Origin: Bacteriovoracaceae bacterium
Lineage (GTDB): Bacteria > Bdellovibrionota > Bacteriovoracia > Bacteriovoracales > Bacteriovoracaceae
Assembly: GCA_016786485.1 (NCBI GenBank)
Contig: JAEUWD010000038.1
Coordinates: 1-49,430 of the forward strand
Length of the DNA stretch: 49,430 bases
Direction: 5' to 3'
The notes beneath the pieces are model-generated. The model was not told the origin of the DNA, ran no database searches, and was given only the letters and a program-made list of their open reading frames with translations. Shown here in pieces: positions 25,498 through 32,949 of this stretch. Each line of letters starts with the position of its first letter. The stretch's first letter is position 1. A program made the position numbers and the translations under genes.

Positions 25498-26834
25498 AAT
25501 TTTTTATCCTCTGCAGTTTTCTTTTATCCCTCAATCTTTTCGCTCAAGGCGATTTAACCATCGTCGCCGTTGGGGATGCTGAACAAGAAAAACAAGCTTT
25601 CGTGGTGGCAGACCCAGAATACATCGGAAGTCTTAAAGGTGAACAAAAAGCACTGGCGATTGAAATCACCGAATTAATTCGTAATGACTTTTCTTTCTAT
25701 CGTCACGTCTTTCAAGTTTTTGATTATGATAAATCTTTTGGTGATCCTTATCAGTCCGCTAATTATGCCAAGTGGAAAGGCAAAAATTATAGTTACGTCG
25801 TTGGTACACAAGTAACAGCGAACGGTTCAAATATTACTTATTCGATCAAAGCTTTCAATGTGCTTAAAGGTGAAGAGTTATATTCTCAATCAGTTTTAAT
25901 TTCGGCCCGCGATGTTCGTTCCGAAGGACATAAACTGGCCAATGGCATTTACCACGCCATTCTTGGTAAAGAATCGATCTTCACAACGAAGATTTATTTC
26001 GTGTCAGACCTTCCAACTGTTGATCGTGATAAGCAGATGATTAAAGAACTTTATATGATGGACTTTGATGGCAGAAATGTTGAACGTCTCACTTTCCACC
26101 AGGGTTATGTTATTTCGCCAGCAGTGTCGCCTGACCAATCTCGTGTCGTTTATAGTTATGTGCCAAATACCAAAATTAAAGCTAAGCGAAACGTAAACTT
26201 GTTTGAAATGGATTTGACGACGAGACGTTCGAAACTTATTTCCGAAAAACCAGGTCTTAACTCTGGAGCGACCTTCTCGTCTGATGGTAAGAGAATTTTG
26301 TTAACACTTTCAATGGGTGAGAACTCAGATATCTATGAAATGGACCTGTCCAACGGCGCTTTAAGAAGAATTACCACACATTATTCAGATGATGTGGACC
26401 CTTCGTTAAATCAAGCAGGTGACTTAATGAGTTTCCTTTCAGGTCGTTCGGGTCGTGCCATGATTTACACCATGGATCCTACTGCGACCGAGAAAAACGT
26501 TAAGCGTATTAGTTTTGTGGGACGCTTTAATGCGACTCCGCGCTTTTCACCAGACGGTAAAGAGATTGTCTTTAGTTCGTGGGTCGATAATCGCTTTGAT
26601 ATCTATAAGATAGGTAGTAACGGTCAGGACCTTGTAAGAATGACAAAAAACTTCGGTTCTAATGAGGAGCCAGGCTTTTCTAAGGACGGAGAGTTTATCA
26701 TTTTTACATCCCAACGGGTTCTTTCGGCCAAAAAGGCCATCCAAAACGTCTACATTATGAACAAAGAAGGCGAGATTTTAGGTCAATTGACCCGAGATTT
26801 TGGAAATTGTTCATCTCCAAGATGGACTAACTAG
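25494..26834 (+). CDS. tolB: Tol-Pal system protein TolB
   Basis: 446 residues with a signal peptide (MKFFILCSFLLSLNLFAQ), an N-terminal alpha/beta domain and a C-terminal beta-propeller built of PD40-type repeats: ISPAVSPDQSRVVYS, GATFSSDGKRILLT, ATPRFSPDGKEIVFSS and EEPGFSKDGEFIIFTS. Periplasmic partner of the TolA-like protein and Pal. It is the last gene of the operon; no pal or cpoB follows, which is unusual, and the next gene is a cytoplasmic regulator after a 140-base gap. Confidence 0.94.
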   Translation: MKFFILCSFLLSLNLFAQGDLTIVAVGDAEQEKQAFVVADPEYIGSLKGEQKALAIEITELIRNDFSFYRHVFQVFDYDKSFGDPYQSANYAKWKGKNYSYVVGTQVTANGSNITYSIKAFNVLKGEELYSQSVLISARDVRSEGHKLANGIYHAILGKESIFTTKIYFVSDLPTVDRDKQMIKELYMMDFDGRNVERLTFHQGYVISPAVSPDQSRVVYSYVPNTKIKAKRNVNLFEMDLTTRRSKLISEKPGLNSGATFSSDGKRILLTLSMGENSDIYEMDLSNGALRRITTHYSDDVDPSLNQAGDLMSFLSGRSGRAMIYTMDPTATEKNVKRISFVGRFNATPRFSPDGKEIVFSSWVDNRFDIYKIGSNGQDLVRMTKNFGSNEEPGFSKDGEFIIFTSQRVLSAKKAIQNVYIMNKEGEILGQLTRDFGNCSSPRWTN

Positions 26835-26884
26835 TCGAAATCACGTAGAGTGTGTAAAAACTTCAACACTTGAGCGCTTTGCTC

Positions 26885-26912
26885 TTGTAAATTTTCCAGA
26901 CATAGGTATACT
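26885..26912 (+). promoter_or_regulatory. Candidate promoter of the NtrC-like regulator
   Basis: TTGTAA (26885-26890) and TATACT (26907-26912) with a 16-base spacer, in the gap after tolB. The leader to the ATG at 26975 is about 56 bases and ends with a strong AAAGGAG ribosome site. Confidence 0.45.
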
Positions 26913-26974
26913 ATTCATAGTTGTGCGTTGCATAAAAATTAAACATTGTTATCTATATTTTAAAGGAGCCTGTC

Positions 26975-28480
26975 ATGAGAACAGCTGAAGAACTAAGTGA
27001 TATCAATTCATTATCTAACTTTCTAATCTCGACCTTAGACGAAGGCGTATTCTTCGGAAAATTATCTGAATTCATTATGTCCCACTTTAAAGAATATAAA
27101 GTTCAAATTTATAAATCGTTTGACGATGGTTCAACTCAGTTGATCGCTGAAAATGGCCGCTCAGTAACAGATGCGGAAATCACAACTCGTTCTCATGGTT
27201 TATCAAGTTATGTAACAAGAACTCGCAGAGCCTACTATAGTAACGCTGTTAAGCGTGATCCTCTATTAGCTAATGTTGAATACGAAGAAGGCACTCAAGC
27301 GGAACTTTGTATTCCGGTAAATGCTCAAGGGACGATTCTTGGAACAATCCACGTACGTTCATCAAAAGAAGGTAAAGGTTTCGCTGAAAAAGATATTACA
27401 GAAGTACTAACCATACTTAAGGGTGTGGAGCTACCTCTTAACAATATGAGAATGTACCTTTTAGCGAAGCATTTAAATCGCGAACTTACTAAGAAAATTG
27501 AAAGCCGTGAAAAAGAAATCGCTAACCGTGACATCTCAACTAACTTCATCAATGTTATTGAACAAGAGATTAAAGTTATCGGTCATAGCAAAATTTTTAC
27601 TGATATTATGAATCTCATTAAGAAAGTATCGCCAGAAGATTTCCCCGTATTAATCGAAGGGGAAAATGGTGTTGGTAAAAAATTAATCAGCAAGAAGATT
27701 CATTCACTCAGTCTTCGTAAAGAAGGACCATGTATCGTAGCTCACTGTAGTGCCCTTCATGATGATGTTTTAGAAGCAGAATTATTCGGAAAAAATGATA
27801 AGAAAGGTCTATTAGAGTTAGCTAACGGCGGAACATTAATCCTGAACGAGATTTCAGAATTATCGGCTTCGCTTCAAGGTAAATTATTACGCTTCCTTTT
27901 AAGCGGTGAGATTTACCGTGTAGGTGGTGAAAGAGGTTTACCAGTAAGTGTACGCATTCTTTCAACATCGAAAAAATCACTTCAAAAAGAAGTTGATGAA
28001 GGCAGATTTAGAGAAGATTTATTATACCGATTAAATACTGTGTCAGTTTTCGTGCCATCTTTAAGAGATAGAGCTGAAGATATCAAAATTTTATCTGAGC
28101 ACTTCTTAAATTTAGGTCGTGATAAGGAACAATTTAAAGTTCTAACGAACAAAGCAGTAGATGCACTTTCTAAGTATAACTGGCCAGGTAACGCTCAAGA
28201 GTTAAGAAACATTATGGAGCGTACTTATGTCCTAGCGGAAGGTAAGTATATCGATGACGAGCATCTTCCACAGTTTGTAAGAGAAGAGCATAAAGTCGAG
28301 AAAATCGCTGAAGATATCTTTATGGAAATCACGCTTGCTGACCTTGAGAAGCGTCACATCGTGAGAACTTTGGACCATTTGAGTGGAAATAAAACGAAAG
28401 CGGCCAAAGCTCTAGGTATCACCGTGAAGACTTTATATAACAAGCTTCATAGCTACGGTCTCGTACACACAAAAATATAG
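26975..28480 (+). CDS. GAF-AAA+-Fis regulator of NtrC family lacking GAFTGA
   Basis: 501 residues. GAF-like domain at about 10-155, helical linker, AAA+ domain at about 200-430 and a Fis-type helix-turn-helix at about 455-497 (GNKTKAAKALGITVKTLYNKL). Walker A is GENGVGKK (229-236). The loop that carries GAFTGA in sigma-54 activators is deleted: sequence passes from AELFGKNDKKG straight to LLELANGG. Walker B reads LILNE with Asn291 where Asp is normal. FREDLLYRL and WPGNAQELRN are retained. It therefore probably cannot remodel sigma-54 polymerase and likely acts as a repressor or sigma-70-type regulator, like TyrR. Ligand for GAF unknown. Followed by a large dyad. Confidence 0.88.
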   Translation: MRTAEELSDINSLSNFLISTLDEGVFFGKLSEFIMSHFKEYKVQIYKSFDDGSTQLIAENGRSVTDAEITTRSHGLSSYVTRTRRAYYSNAVKRDPLLANVEYEEGTQAELCIPVNAQGTILGTIHVRSSKEGKGFAEKDITEVLTILKGVELPLNNMRMYLLAKHLNRELTKKIESREKEIANRDISTNFINVIEQEIKVIGHSKIFTDIMNLIKKVSPEDFPVLIEGENGVGKKLISKKIHSLSLRKEGPCIVAHCSALHDDVLEAELFGKNDKKGLLELANGGTLILNEISELSASLQGKLLRFLLSGEIYRVGGERGLPVSVRILSTSKKSLQKEVDEGRFREDLLYRLNTVSVFVPSLRDRAEDIKILSEHFLNLGRDKEQFKVLTNKAVDALSKYNWPGNAQELRNIMERTYVLAEGKYIDDEHLPQFVREEHKVEKIAEDIFMEITLADLEKRHIVRTLDHLSGNKTKAAKALGITVKTLYNKLHSYGLVHTKI

Positions 28481-28494
28481 AAACTACCCATAGA

Positions 28495-28534
28495 ATACAA
28501 CTCTAGACCCTTTGACCAGGGTTTAGAGTTGTAT
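28495..28534. terminator. 16-base stem-loop, terminator or operator
   Basis: Arms 28495-28510 and 28519-28534 are complementary at 15 of 16 positions, the exception being a G-T pair, with an 8-base loop. No good T-run follows (TTATAG), so termination would be weak. The loop holds TTGACC (28512-28517), and TATAGA (28536-28541) lies 18 bases on, so the stem also overlaps a possible promoter for the next gene. Confidence 0.6.
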
Positions 28535-28583
28535 TTATAGAGTGAAAAAAGTAGAATAGCCCTTAGCAACTCAGGGGGAGTTA

Positions 28584-28811
28584 ATGACAACTGAACGAAC
28601 AACAACGCCAAGTGCCATTTTAAACGCAGCAATCGAAGAAACTCATTCAACCATCGAACACAAGTCAGTTAAATCAAGTCCAGATATCGAAAATTTTTAT
28701 CGTTTTGTTTATGAAAATTCGCTACGTGAAGAAGCTCATAAACTTTTAGCTTTTATCGTTGATAGAGCTAAGCCTAAGAAAAAAAGAAAGAAAAAAAATA
28801 GCGACGCTTAA
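28584..28811 (+). CDS. Small protein with basic C-terminal tail
   Basis: 75 residues, with a strong ribosome site (GGGGGAG) before the ATG. The body is acidic to neutral and probably helical (YRFVYENSLREEAHKLLAF); the last 15 residues are nearly all Lys and Arg (PKKKRKKKN), suggesting nucleic acid or membrane-surface binding. No family recognised. It stands between the GAFTGA-less regulator and the HD phosphohydrolase, 21 bases before the latter, and may be co-transcribed with it. Confidence 0.65.
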   Translation: MTTERTTTPSAILNAAIEETHSTIEHKSVKSSPDIENFYRFVYENSLREEAHKLLAFIVDRAKPKKKRKKKNSDA

Positions 28812-28832
28812 GTCATAAAAAGAAGCGAATCC

Positions 28833-30263
28833 ATGGAACGGACTCCAACCGCAAAAAATAAAATCATTTACGACGTACTTTACGGCTTTATCCGCCTCAA
28901 TGAAATTGAGTGGGAAATTATCCATACCCCTTTTTTCCAAAGATTACGTTGGATTAAGCAATTAGGTTTTTCAAGTTACACTTTCCATGGTGCTGAGCAT
29001 TCGCGCTATGGTCACTCAATTGGTGTTATGTTCAATGCCCATTCGATTCTTCATTCCATCAAAAAAGCCGTACCAGACGAAAAACTTTTTGATGAAAGTA
29101 ATCACGAACCCGATACGATTTTCCATAAAAGTATTCGAATCGCAGCGATGCTACACGATTTGGGAACTTTTATGTTCTCGCATACCACTGAAATGGCCTA
29201 CATCGAGTTCGGAAAAACCCTGAACGATAAAGAAGGTAAGGGACGTAACGACGATCACGAACACTTGGGCTCATTCATTATTAAAAATACTAATTATCCA
29301 GGCGGTATTACTCATATTCTGAAAAAATACGGGATTGATCCGCAACGCATTTCTGATTTAGTTAAAGGCAAAGACTCTTCAGTTTTGGCCAATCAGATTC
29401 TGCATTCGGAAATCGATTGCGATCGTATGGATTATCTTTTACGAGATGCTTATTACACCGGCTTAAAATACGGTGCTTACGATCGAGATTATATGCTTCA
29501 CCATTTTTCAGTCGAGCAGGTGAATAATACCGACATCCTTACGCTGAAACTCAATGCCCTTCACTGTGTTGAAGATTTCTTGATGGCGCGTTTTGCGTGG
29601 TATTCGCAAGTGGTTCGTTCTCCTCGTGGAGCGAAATACGATGCCCTGGCGGAGGAAGTTTGTTTCTATCTCTTAGAAAAAGGTCTTATTTATCGCTACT
29701 CCGAATTGCTTGATATGGTGGCCAATGACCCGGTTCGTTTTTATGGCTTCAATGATCAGTATTTTATCACTTTAATTCATAAATTATTCCTCGATGGAAG
29801 TTTGGATAAAGAGCCTCGGATTAAAGATTTAGTGGAGAGTTTACTCTTTGAAAAATCACCGCGAACAGTGAAAGCAGAAGAACTCAAGCAGCGTATTCTT
29901 AATCAAGATGAAGAGCAAAAAAATGATAAAGTGCTTAAACGCGCCAATGAAAAAATTGAAAAGATCGCGGACACTTTAAAAAAGCACGGAACGAGCAAAG
30001 ATTGGATCGTTATTGATTTACCAAAGAAGGATCTGCTTTTTGTAAAATCTCAGCGTAATATCAAAAAGCACTCTGGCCCCAATATTCTCCTGGAACGCGA
30101 TCCCGTGAAGATTTCTCTTGGAAACGGAGAGGTAAAACTGCTCGTGGACGTAGAAAATTCCATTATTTCCAATCTGCAAAAAACGGTAAACTTCATTCCG
30201 AACGTTTTCTGTTCTGATTCGGCTTATGAAATCCTCAAAGAGCATCAACTAGTAGTTGAGTAA
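28833..30263 (+). CDS. HD superfamily phosphohydrolase, dNTPase-like (COG1078 type)
   Basis: 476 residues. The HD metal site is complete: HSRYGHSIGV (His56, His61), HD 108-109 in AAMLHDLGTFMFSH, and the downstream Asp in HSEIDCDRMDYLLRD (191-205). This set matches the YwfO/COG1078 group related to dGTP triphosphohydrolases. It may hydrolyse dNTPs; substrate is not certain. Because the organism appears to feed on imported nucleosides, pool control is a plausible use. No good ribosome site; the ATG is 21 bases after the small basic protein. Confidence 0.87.
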   Translation: MERTPTAKNKIIYDVLYGFIRLNEIEWEIIHTPFFQRLRWIKQLGFSSYTFHGAEHSRYGHSIGVMFNAHSILHSIKKAVPDEKLFDESNHEPDTIFHKSIRIAAMLHDLGTFMFSHTTEMAYIEFGKTLNDKEGKGRNDDHEHLGSFIIKNTNYPGGITHILKKYGIDPQRISDLVKGKDSSVLANQILHSEIDCDRMDYLLRDAYYTGLKYGAYDRDYMLHHFSVEQVNNTDILTLKLNALHCVEDFLMARFAWYSQVVRSPRGAKYDALAEEVCFYLLEKGLIYRYSELLDMVANDPVRFYGFNDQYFITLIHKLFLDGSLDKEPRIKDLVESLLFEKSPRTVKAEELKQRILNQDEEQKNDKVLKRANEKIEKIADTLKKHGTSKDWIVIDLPKKDLLFVKSQRNIKKHSGPNILLERDPVKISLGNGEVKLLVDVENSIISNLQKTVNFIPNVFCSDSAYEILKEHQLVVE

Positions 30264-30297
30264 AAAACTCTGGAAGTGAAAAAATCACAACAGAACT

Positions 30298-30326
30298 TTG
30301 CTTATGTAAAATAATAAAGATACAAT
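30298..30326 (+). promoter_or_regulatory. Candidate promoter of the ftsEX operon
   Basis: TTGCTT (30298-30303) and TACAAT (30321-30326) with a 17-base spacer. The expected transcript start is about 30333, at the first base of the first leader hairpin. Confidence 0.5.
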
Positions 30327-30332
30327 TTAATT

Positions 30333-30364
30333 GGGCGTTGTGCCCTTACAACCATGAAGGTTGT
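30333..30364 (+). promoter_or_regulatory. Two hairpins at the start of the ftsEX leader
   Basis: GGGC and GCCC (30333-30336, 30342-30345) around GTTGT, then ACAACC and GGTTGT (30348-30353, 30359-30364) around ATGAA. They stand between the predicted transcript start and the ribosome site GGAG at 30369-30372. An ATG in the second loop is in frame with ftsE. Confidence 0.45.
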
Positions 30365-30380
30365 TAGCGGAGAAAGTCAT

Positions 30381-31076
30381 ATGGAAATGACACAGATAGA
30401 TTTACGAAGTAAAAATCATCCCCTGAAAAGTTACCAGTACTATCTGGACAATGTTTCAGTTCAATTTGGTAAGACTGTCGCACTTAAAAATCTGAAATTT
30501 ATTGTGAATACCGGAGAAGTTCTTTTTCTTACCGGTGCTTCAGGTGCAGGAAAAACCACACTATTACGTTTACTCGCGGGTGAAATTGCTCCCACCTCAG
30601 GTGAATTAAAAACTATGCCAGCGGCAGATAATTTTGTCGGACGTGTGTTTCAAGATTTGCGCCTAGTTAGTAATTTGACTTGCGAAGAAAATCTTTATTT
30701 TTCATTTGATAATAAAATCTACAAAAGCGTAAAACAATTTCGAGATGAAATGGATATGATTGCTAAGGCTCTTGGCGTTTATGATCGTCTCAATACTAAG
30801 ATTGTTGATTGTAACGGCGGACTTAAGCAGAAAGTCGCCATGATGAGAGCCCTCCTTGCTCATCCAACGGTCTTATTAGCAGACGAGCCAACGAGTGCTT
30901 TGGATAAAACCAATGCTGCAAAACTTTTTGATGTCCTAAGTTTTTATAATTCAAAAAAATCCATGACAGTTGTTTGGGCCTCTCACAATCGTGAACTGGT
31001 AAAACAATTTCCGGGAAAAATTCTTAATTTAGAAGCCGGACGAATGGTATATGCAGGGAACTCATGTTTTATTTAA
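30381..31076 (+). CDS. ftsE: FtsE-like ABC transporter ATPase
   Basis: 231 residues from the ATG at 30381, with GGAG 8 bases upstream; an ATG at 30354 lies within a hairpin and has no ribosome site. Walker A is GASGAGKT (52-59), Q-loop Gln91, Walker B LLADEP (165-170) with Glu169 and switch His202. The signature reads CNGGLKQK (144-151) in place of LSGGQQQR, an altered form still keeping the two glycines. FtsEX does not transport; it drives a periplasmic activator of cell wall amidases in division. It overlaps ftsX by 13 bases, and an EnvC-like gene follows, which supports the call. Confidence 0.9.
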   Translation: MEMTQIDLRSKNHPLKSYQYYLDNVSVQFGKTVALKNLKFIVNTGEVLFLTGASGAGKTTLLRLLAGEIAPTSGELKTMPAADNFVGRVFQDLRLVSNLTCEENLYFSFDNKIYKSVKQFRDEMDMIAKALGVYDRLNTKIVDCNGGLKQKVAMMRALLAHPTVLLADEPTSALDKTNAAKLFDVLSFYNSKKSMTVVWASHNRELVKQFPGKILNLEAGRMVYAGNSCFI

Positions 31077-31867
31077 GTCGTTATTTTAAATTTATTATCA
31101 ACTCTGGTTTAAACGGTGTGCAGTTTATTTTTGTCCTCGCACTCGCACTCGTACTGCTCCACAGTTCACCTTGGATTGAAAAGCAACTCAAGTCGACTTT
31201 GGAATCAACTAAAGGTAATCCGTATTTCAATATGCTGGTGGATGCTGACGTTAACCCAGATGAGTTCCGCGTGAAACTGAATAAGCTTCCAGAAATTCTG
31301 AACGTCTATCTTTCAGAAAAAGCAGCTTTAGATAAAAATATTAACCAAAAGCTAGGAGAGTTGTCGCTCGATATTCCGGCATCACTTACTGAAGTGAATA
31401 TGTACGGGTTGAAAGTTGAGTTATCGAATAAGGTGACTCCGGCGGTTTTCGAATTGATTAAAGAATATATTTATAAACTCGTAGGAAAAGAAAAAGTTGT
31501 TTTCACTGGCATACGGAATCAATCAACAGTAAAAAATCATGTGATTGATTATTTAATCAATTATTTTATGTATGCTTTCTCGGCAGCTGTTTATTTCACC
31601 ATCGTGTTGTCGTTCATGTTTACGCAAAAGAAAATTAAATACCAAGCTTATTTGGTGGAAAGTTTTCAAAGAAAAGAAAATGTATTTTTGAAAACTCAAA
31701 TTGCCGGAGCCATCACACTTGGCTTTCTAAGCACCATTCTTCACGGTTATGTGAAAGAATATTTTGATGTGAAAATCCTAGCTTTTGCTTGGGCCGTGAT
31801 TGCAGTCTTTTGTGTCACGCTAATGTTTTTGGCGAACGTACTAAATAAAAATGTGCATGAAGTTTAG
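31064..31867 (+). CDS. ftsX: FtsX-like division permease
   Basis: 267 residues with four membrane segments in the FtsX order: one N-terminal (about 17-34), an external domain of about 130 residues (PYFNMLVDADVNPDEF and following), then three near the C-terminus (SAAVYFTIVLSFMF, AITLGFLSTILHGY, FAWAVIAVFCVTLMF). It connects FtsE in the cytoplasm to the periplasmic EnvC-like protein. Its start overlaps ftsE, and its stop lies 8 bases inside the next gene. Confidence 0.88.
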   Translation: MFYLSRYFKFIINSGLNGVQFIFVLALALVLLHSSPWIEKQLKSTLESTKGNPYFNMLVDADVNPDEFRVKLNKLPEILNVYLSEKAALDKNINQKLGELSLDIPASLTEVNMYGLKVELSNKVTPAVFELIKEYIYKLVGKEKVVFTGIRNQSTVKNHVIDYLINYFMYAFSAAVYFTIVLSFMFTQKKIKYQAYLVESFQRKENVFLKTQIAGAITLGFLSTILHGYVKEYFDVKILAFAWAVIAVFCVTLMFLANVLNKNVHEV

Positions 31868-32948
31868 CAAACATATTTTGATTGTGGTTCAGTCTCTCTT
31901 TATCACAGGTGCTTTCGCCGCCACATCATCCTCTTTGCCTGAACTTCGCAAGCAAGAACGTTCTATTGAAAAAATCAAAAGAAAAATCGATGAGAAAAAT
32001 GCGGAGCTGATAAAAGTTAATGCTGAACTAGCAACGATTGAAAAAAATCTAGGAAAAACGAATACGGACTATATCGAGAAAGTAAAACAAATCGAAGCGC
32101 TAGAAGCGCAAATCACACAAACTCGCCAGGACTTTGAAACCGCACGTATCACCATGAATAACGAGTATAAAAAAAGTAAAATTCTTTTGAATCAATATTT
32201 AATCAACGAAGTGGAAGTGGAAAGCGTTGACGAACTATATGCCGCCAAAGTTTATAAAAAACTGCTAAACGATAATATCGCCAATCTTAAGGCGCAGATG
32301 GAAAACATCGAACAGATGGAAGCCAACCTTGAAAAAACTAACGCTGAACTCGCCGACCTGAAGGAACAAGAAGTTTATTTGTATAAGCTTATTATGGAGC
32401 TGGAAGAAGATAAAAAAGTACGGGCCAATAAATATCTGGAAGCCGTTGCTAAAAAAGAAAGTTACGAAGAAAAATTATTGGATAAAAAAAGTCAGATCAA
32501 AAAATCAGTAGCGGTCATCGAAGCAACGGATGTTACTGAAGAAGCACCGGTTAGTGTAAGTGCCGAAGACAGCATTTATAAATTCCAATTGCCGATTAGA
32601 GTCTTTGAGAAGTTTAAAGTCGAGAAAAAAGGTATTACCTTAACTTATGCTCAACCTTCCGATATTCGCGCCACAGGGAAGGGAAAAATTGTCTATAAAG
32701 GTGTTTTATCTAATTATGGTAATCTAGTTATCATAGAGCATGTTAACGAACTAAGAACAATTATTCTTGGTGATTTTAAACCGACAGTTGAGCAGGATCA
32801 GATGGTTGAGATGGATGATAAAATCGGTGAAGCGACAATGGTTCAAAATACTGTGAAAACAGTTTATTTTGAAGTTCGCAAAAGCAACAAGGCCCAACCA
32901 ACCACTCAGTGGCTTGATCAGAAAAGTTTAGCTTTATTAGGAAATTAA
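31857..32948 (+). CDS. EnvC-like murein hydrolase activator
   Basis: 363 residues from the ATG at 31857 (an ATG two codons earlier is possible). Signal peptide MKFSKHILIVVQSLFITGAFA, then a long coiled coil (about 30-215, rich in Glu, Lys, Leu heptads) and a C-terminal LytM-like domain (about 245-350: GKGKIVYKGVLSNYGNLVIIEH). The HxxxD and HxH zinc motifs of M23 peptidases are missing, FEVR standing at the HLH position, as in EnvC. It should activate amidases when pulled on by FtsEX. It overlaps ftsX by 11 bases and precedes ctpA by one base. Confidence 0.88.
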   Translation: MKFSKHILIVVQSLFITGAFAATSSSLPELRKQERSIEKIKRKIDEKNAELIKVNAELATIEKNLGKTNTDYIEKVKQIEALEAQITQTRQDFETARITMNNEYKKSKILLNQYLINEVEVESVDELYAAKVYKKLLNDNIANLKAQMENIEQMEANLEKTNAELADLKEQEVYLYKLIMELEEDKKVRANKYLEAVAKKESYEEKLLDKKSQIKKSVAVIEATDVTEEAPVSVSAEDSIYKFQLPIRVFEKFKVEKKGITLTYAQPSDIRATGKGKIVYKGVLSNYGNLVIIEHVNELRTIILGDFKPTVEQDQMVEMDDKIGEATMVQNTVKTVYFEVRKSNKAQPTTQWLDQKSLALLGN

Positions 32949-32949
32949 A

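Noticed and set aside
26800-26988. 62-codon open frame between tolB and the regulator
   Set aside because: No ribosome site, overlaps both neighbours and the regulator promoter, and has no protein-like composition; it is also not pal.
28584-28811. Small protein as the missing ExoVII small subunit
   Set aside because: Sequence does not resemble XseB and the Lys-rich tail does not fit.
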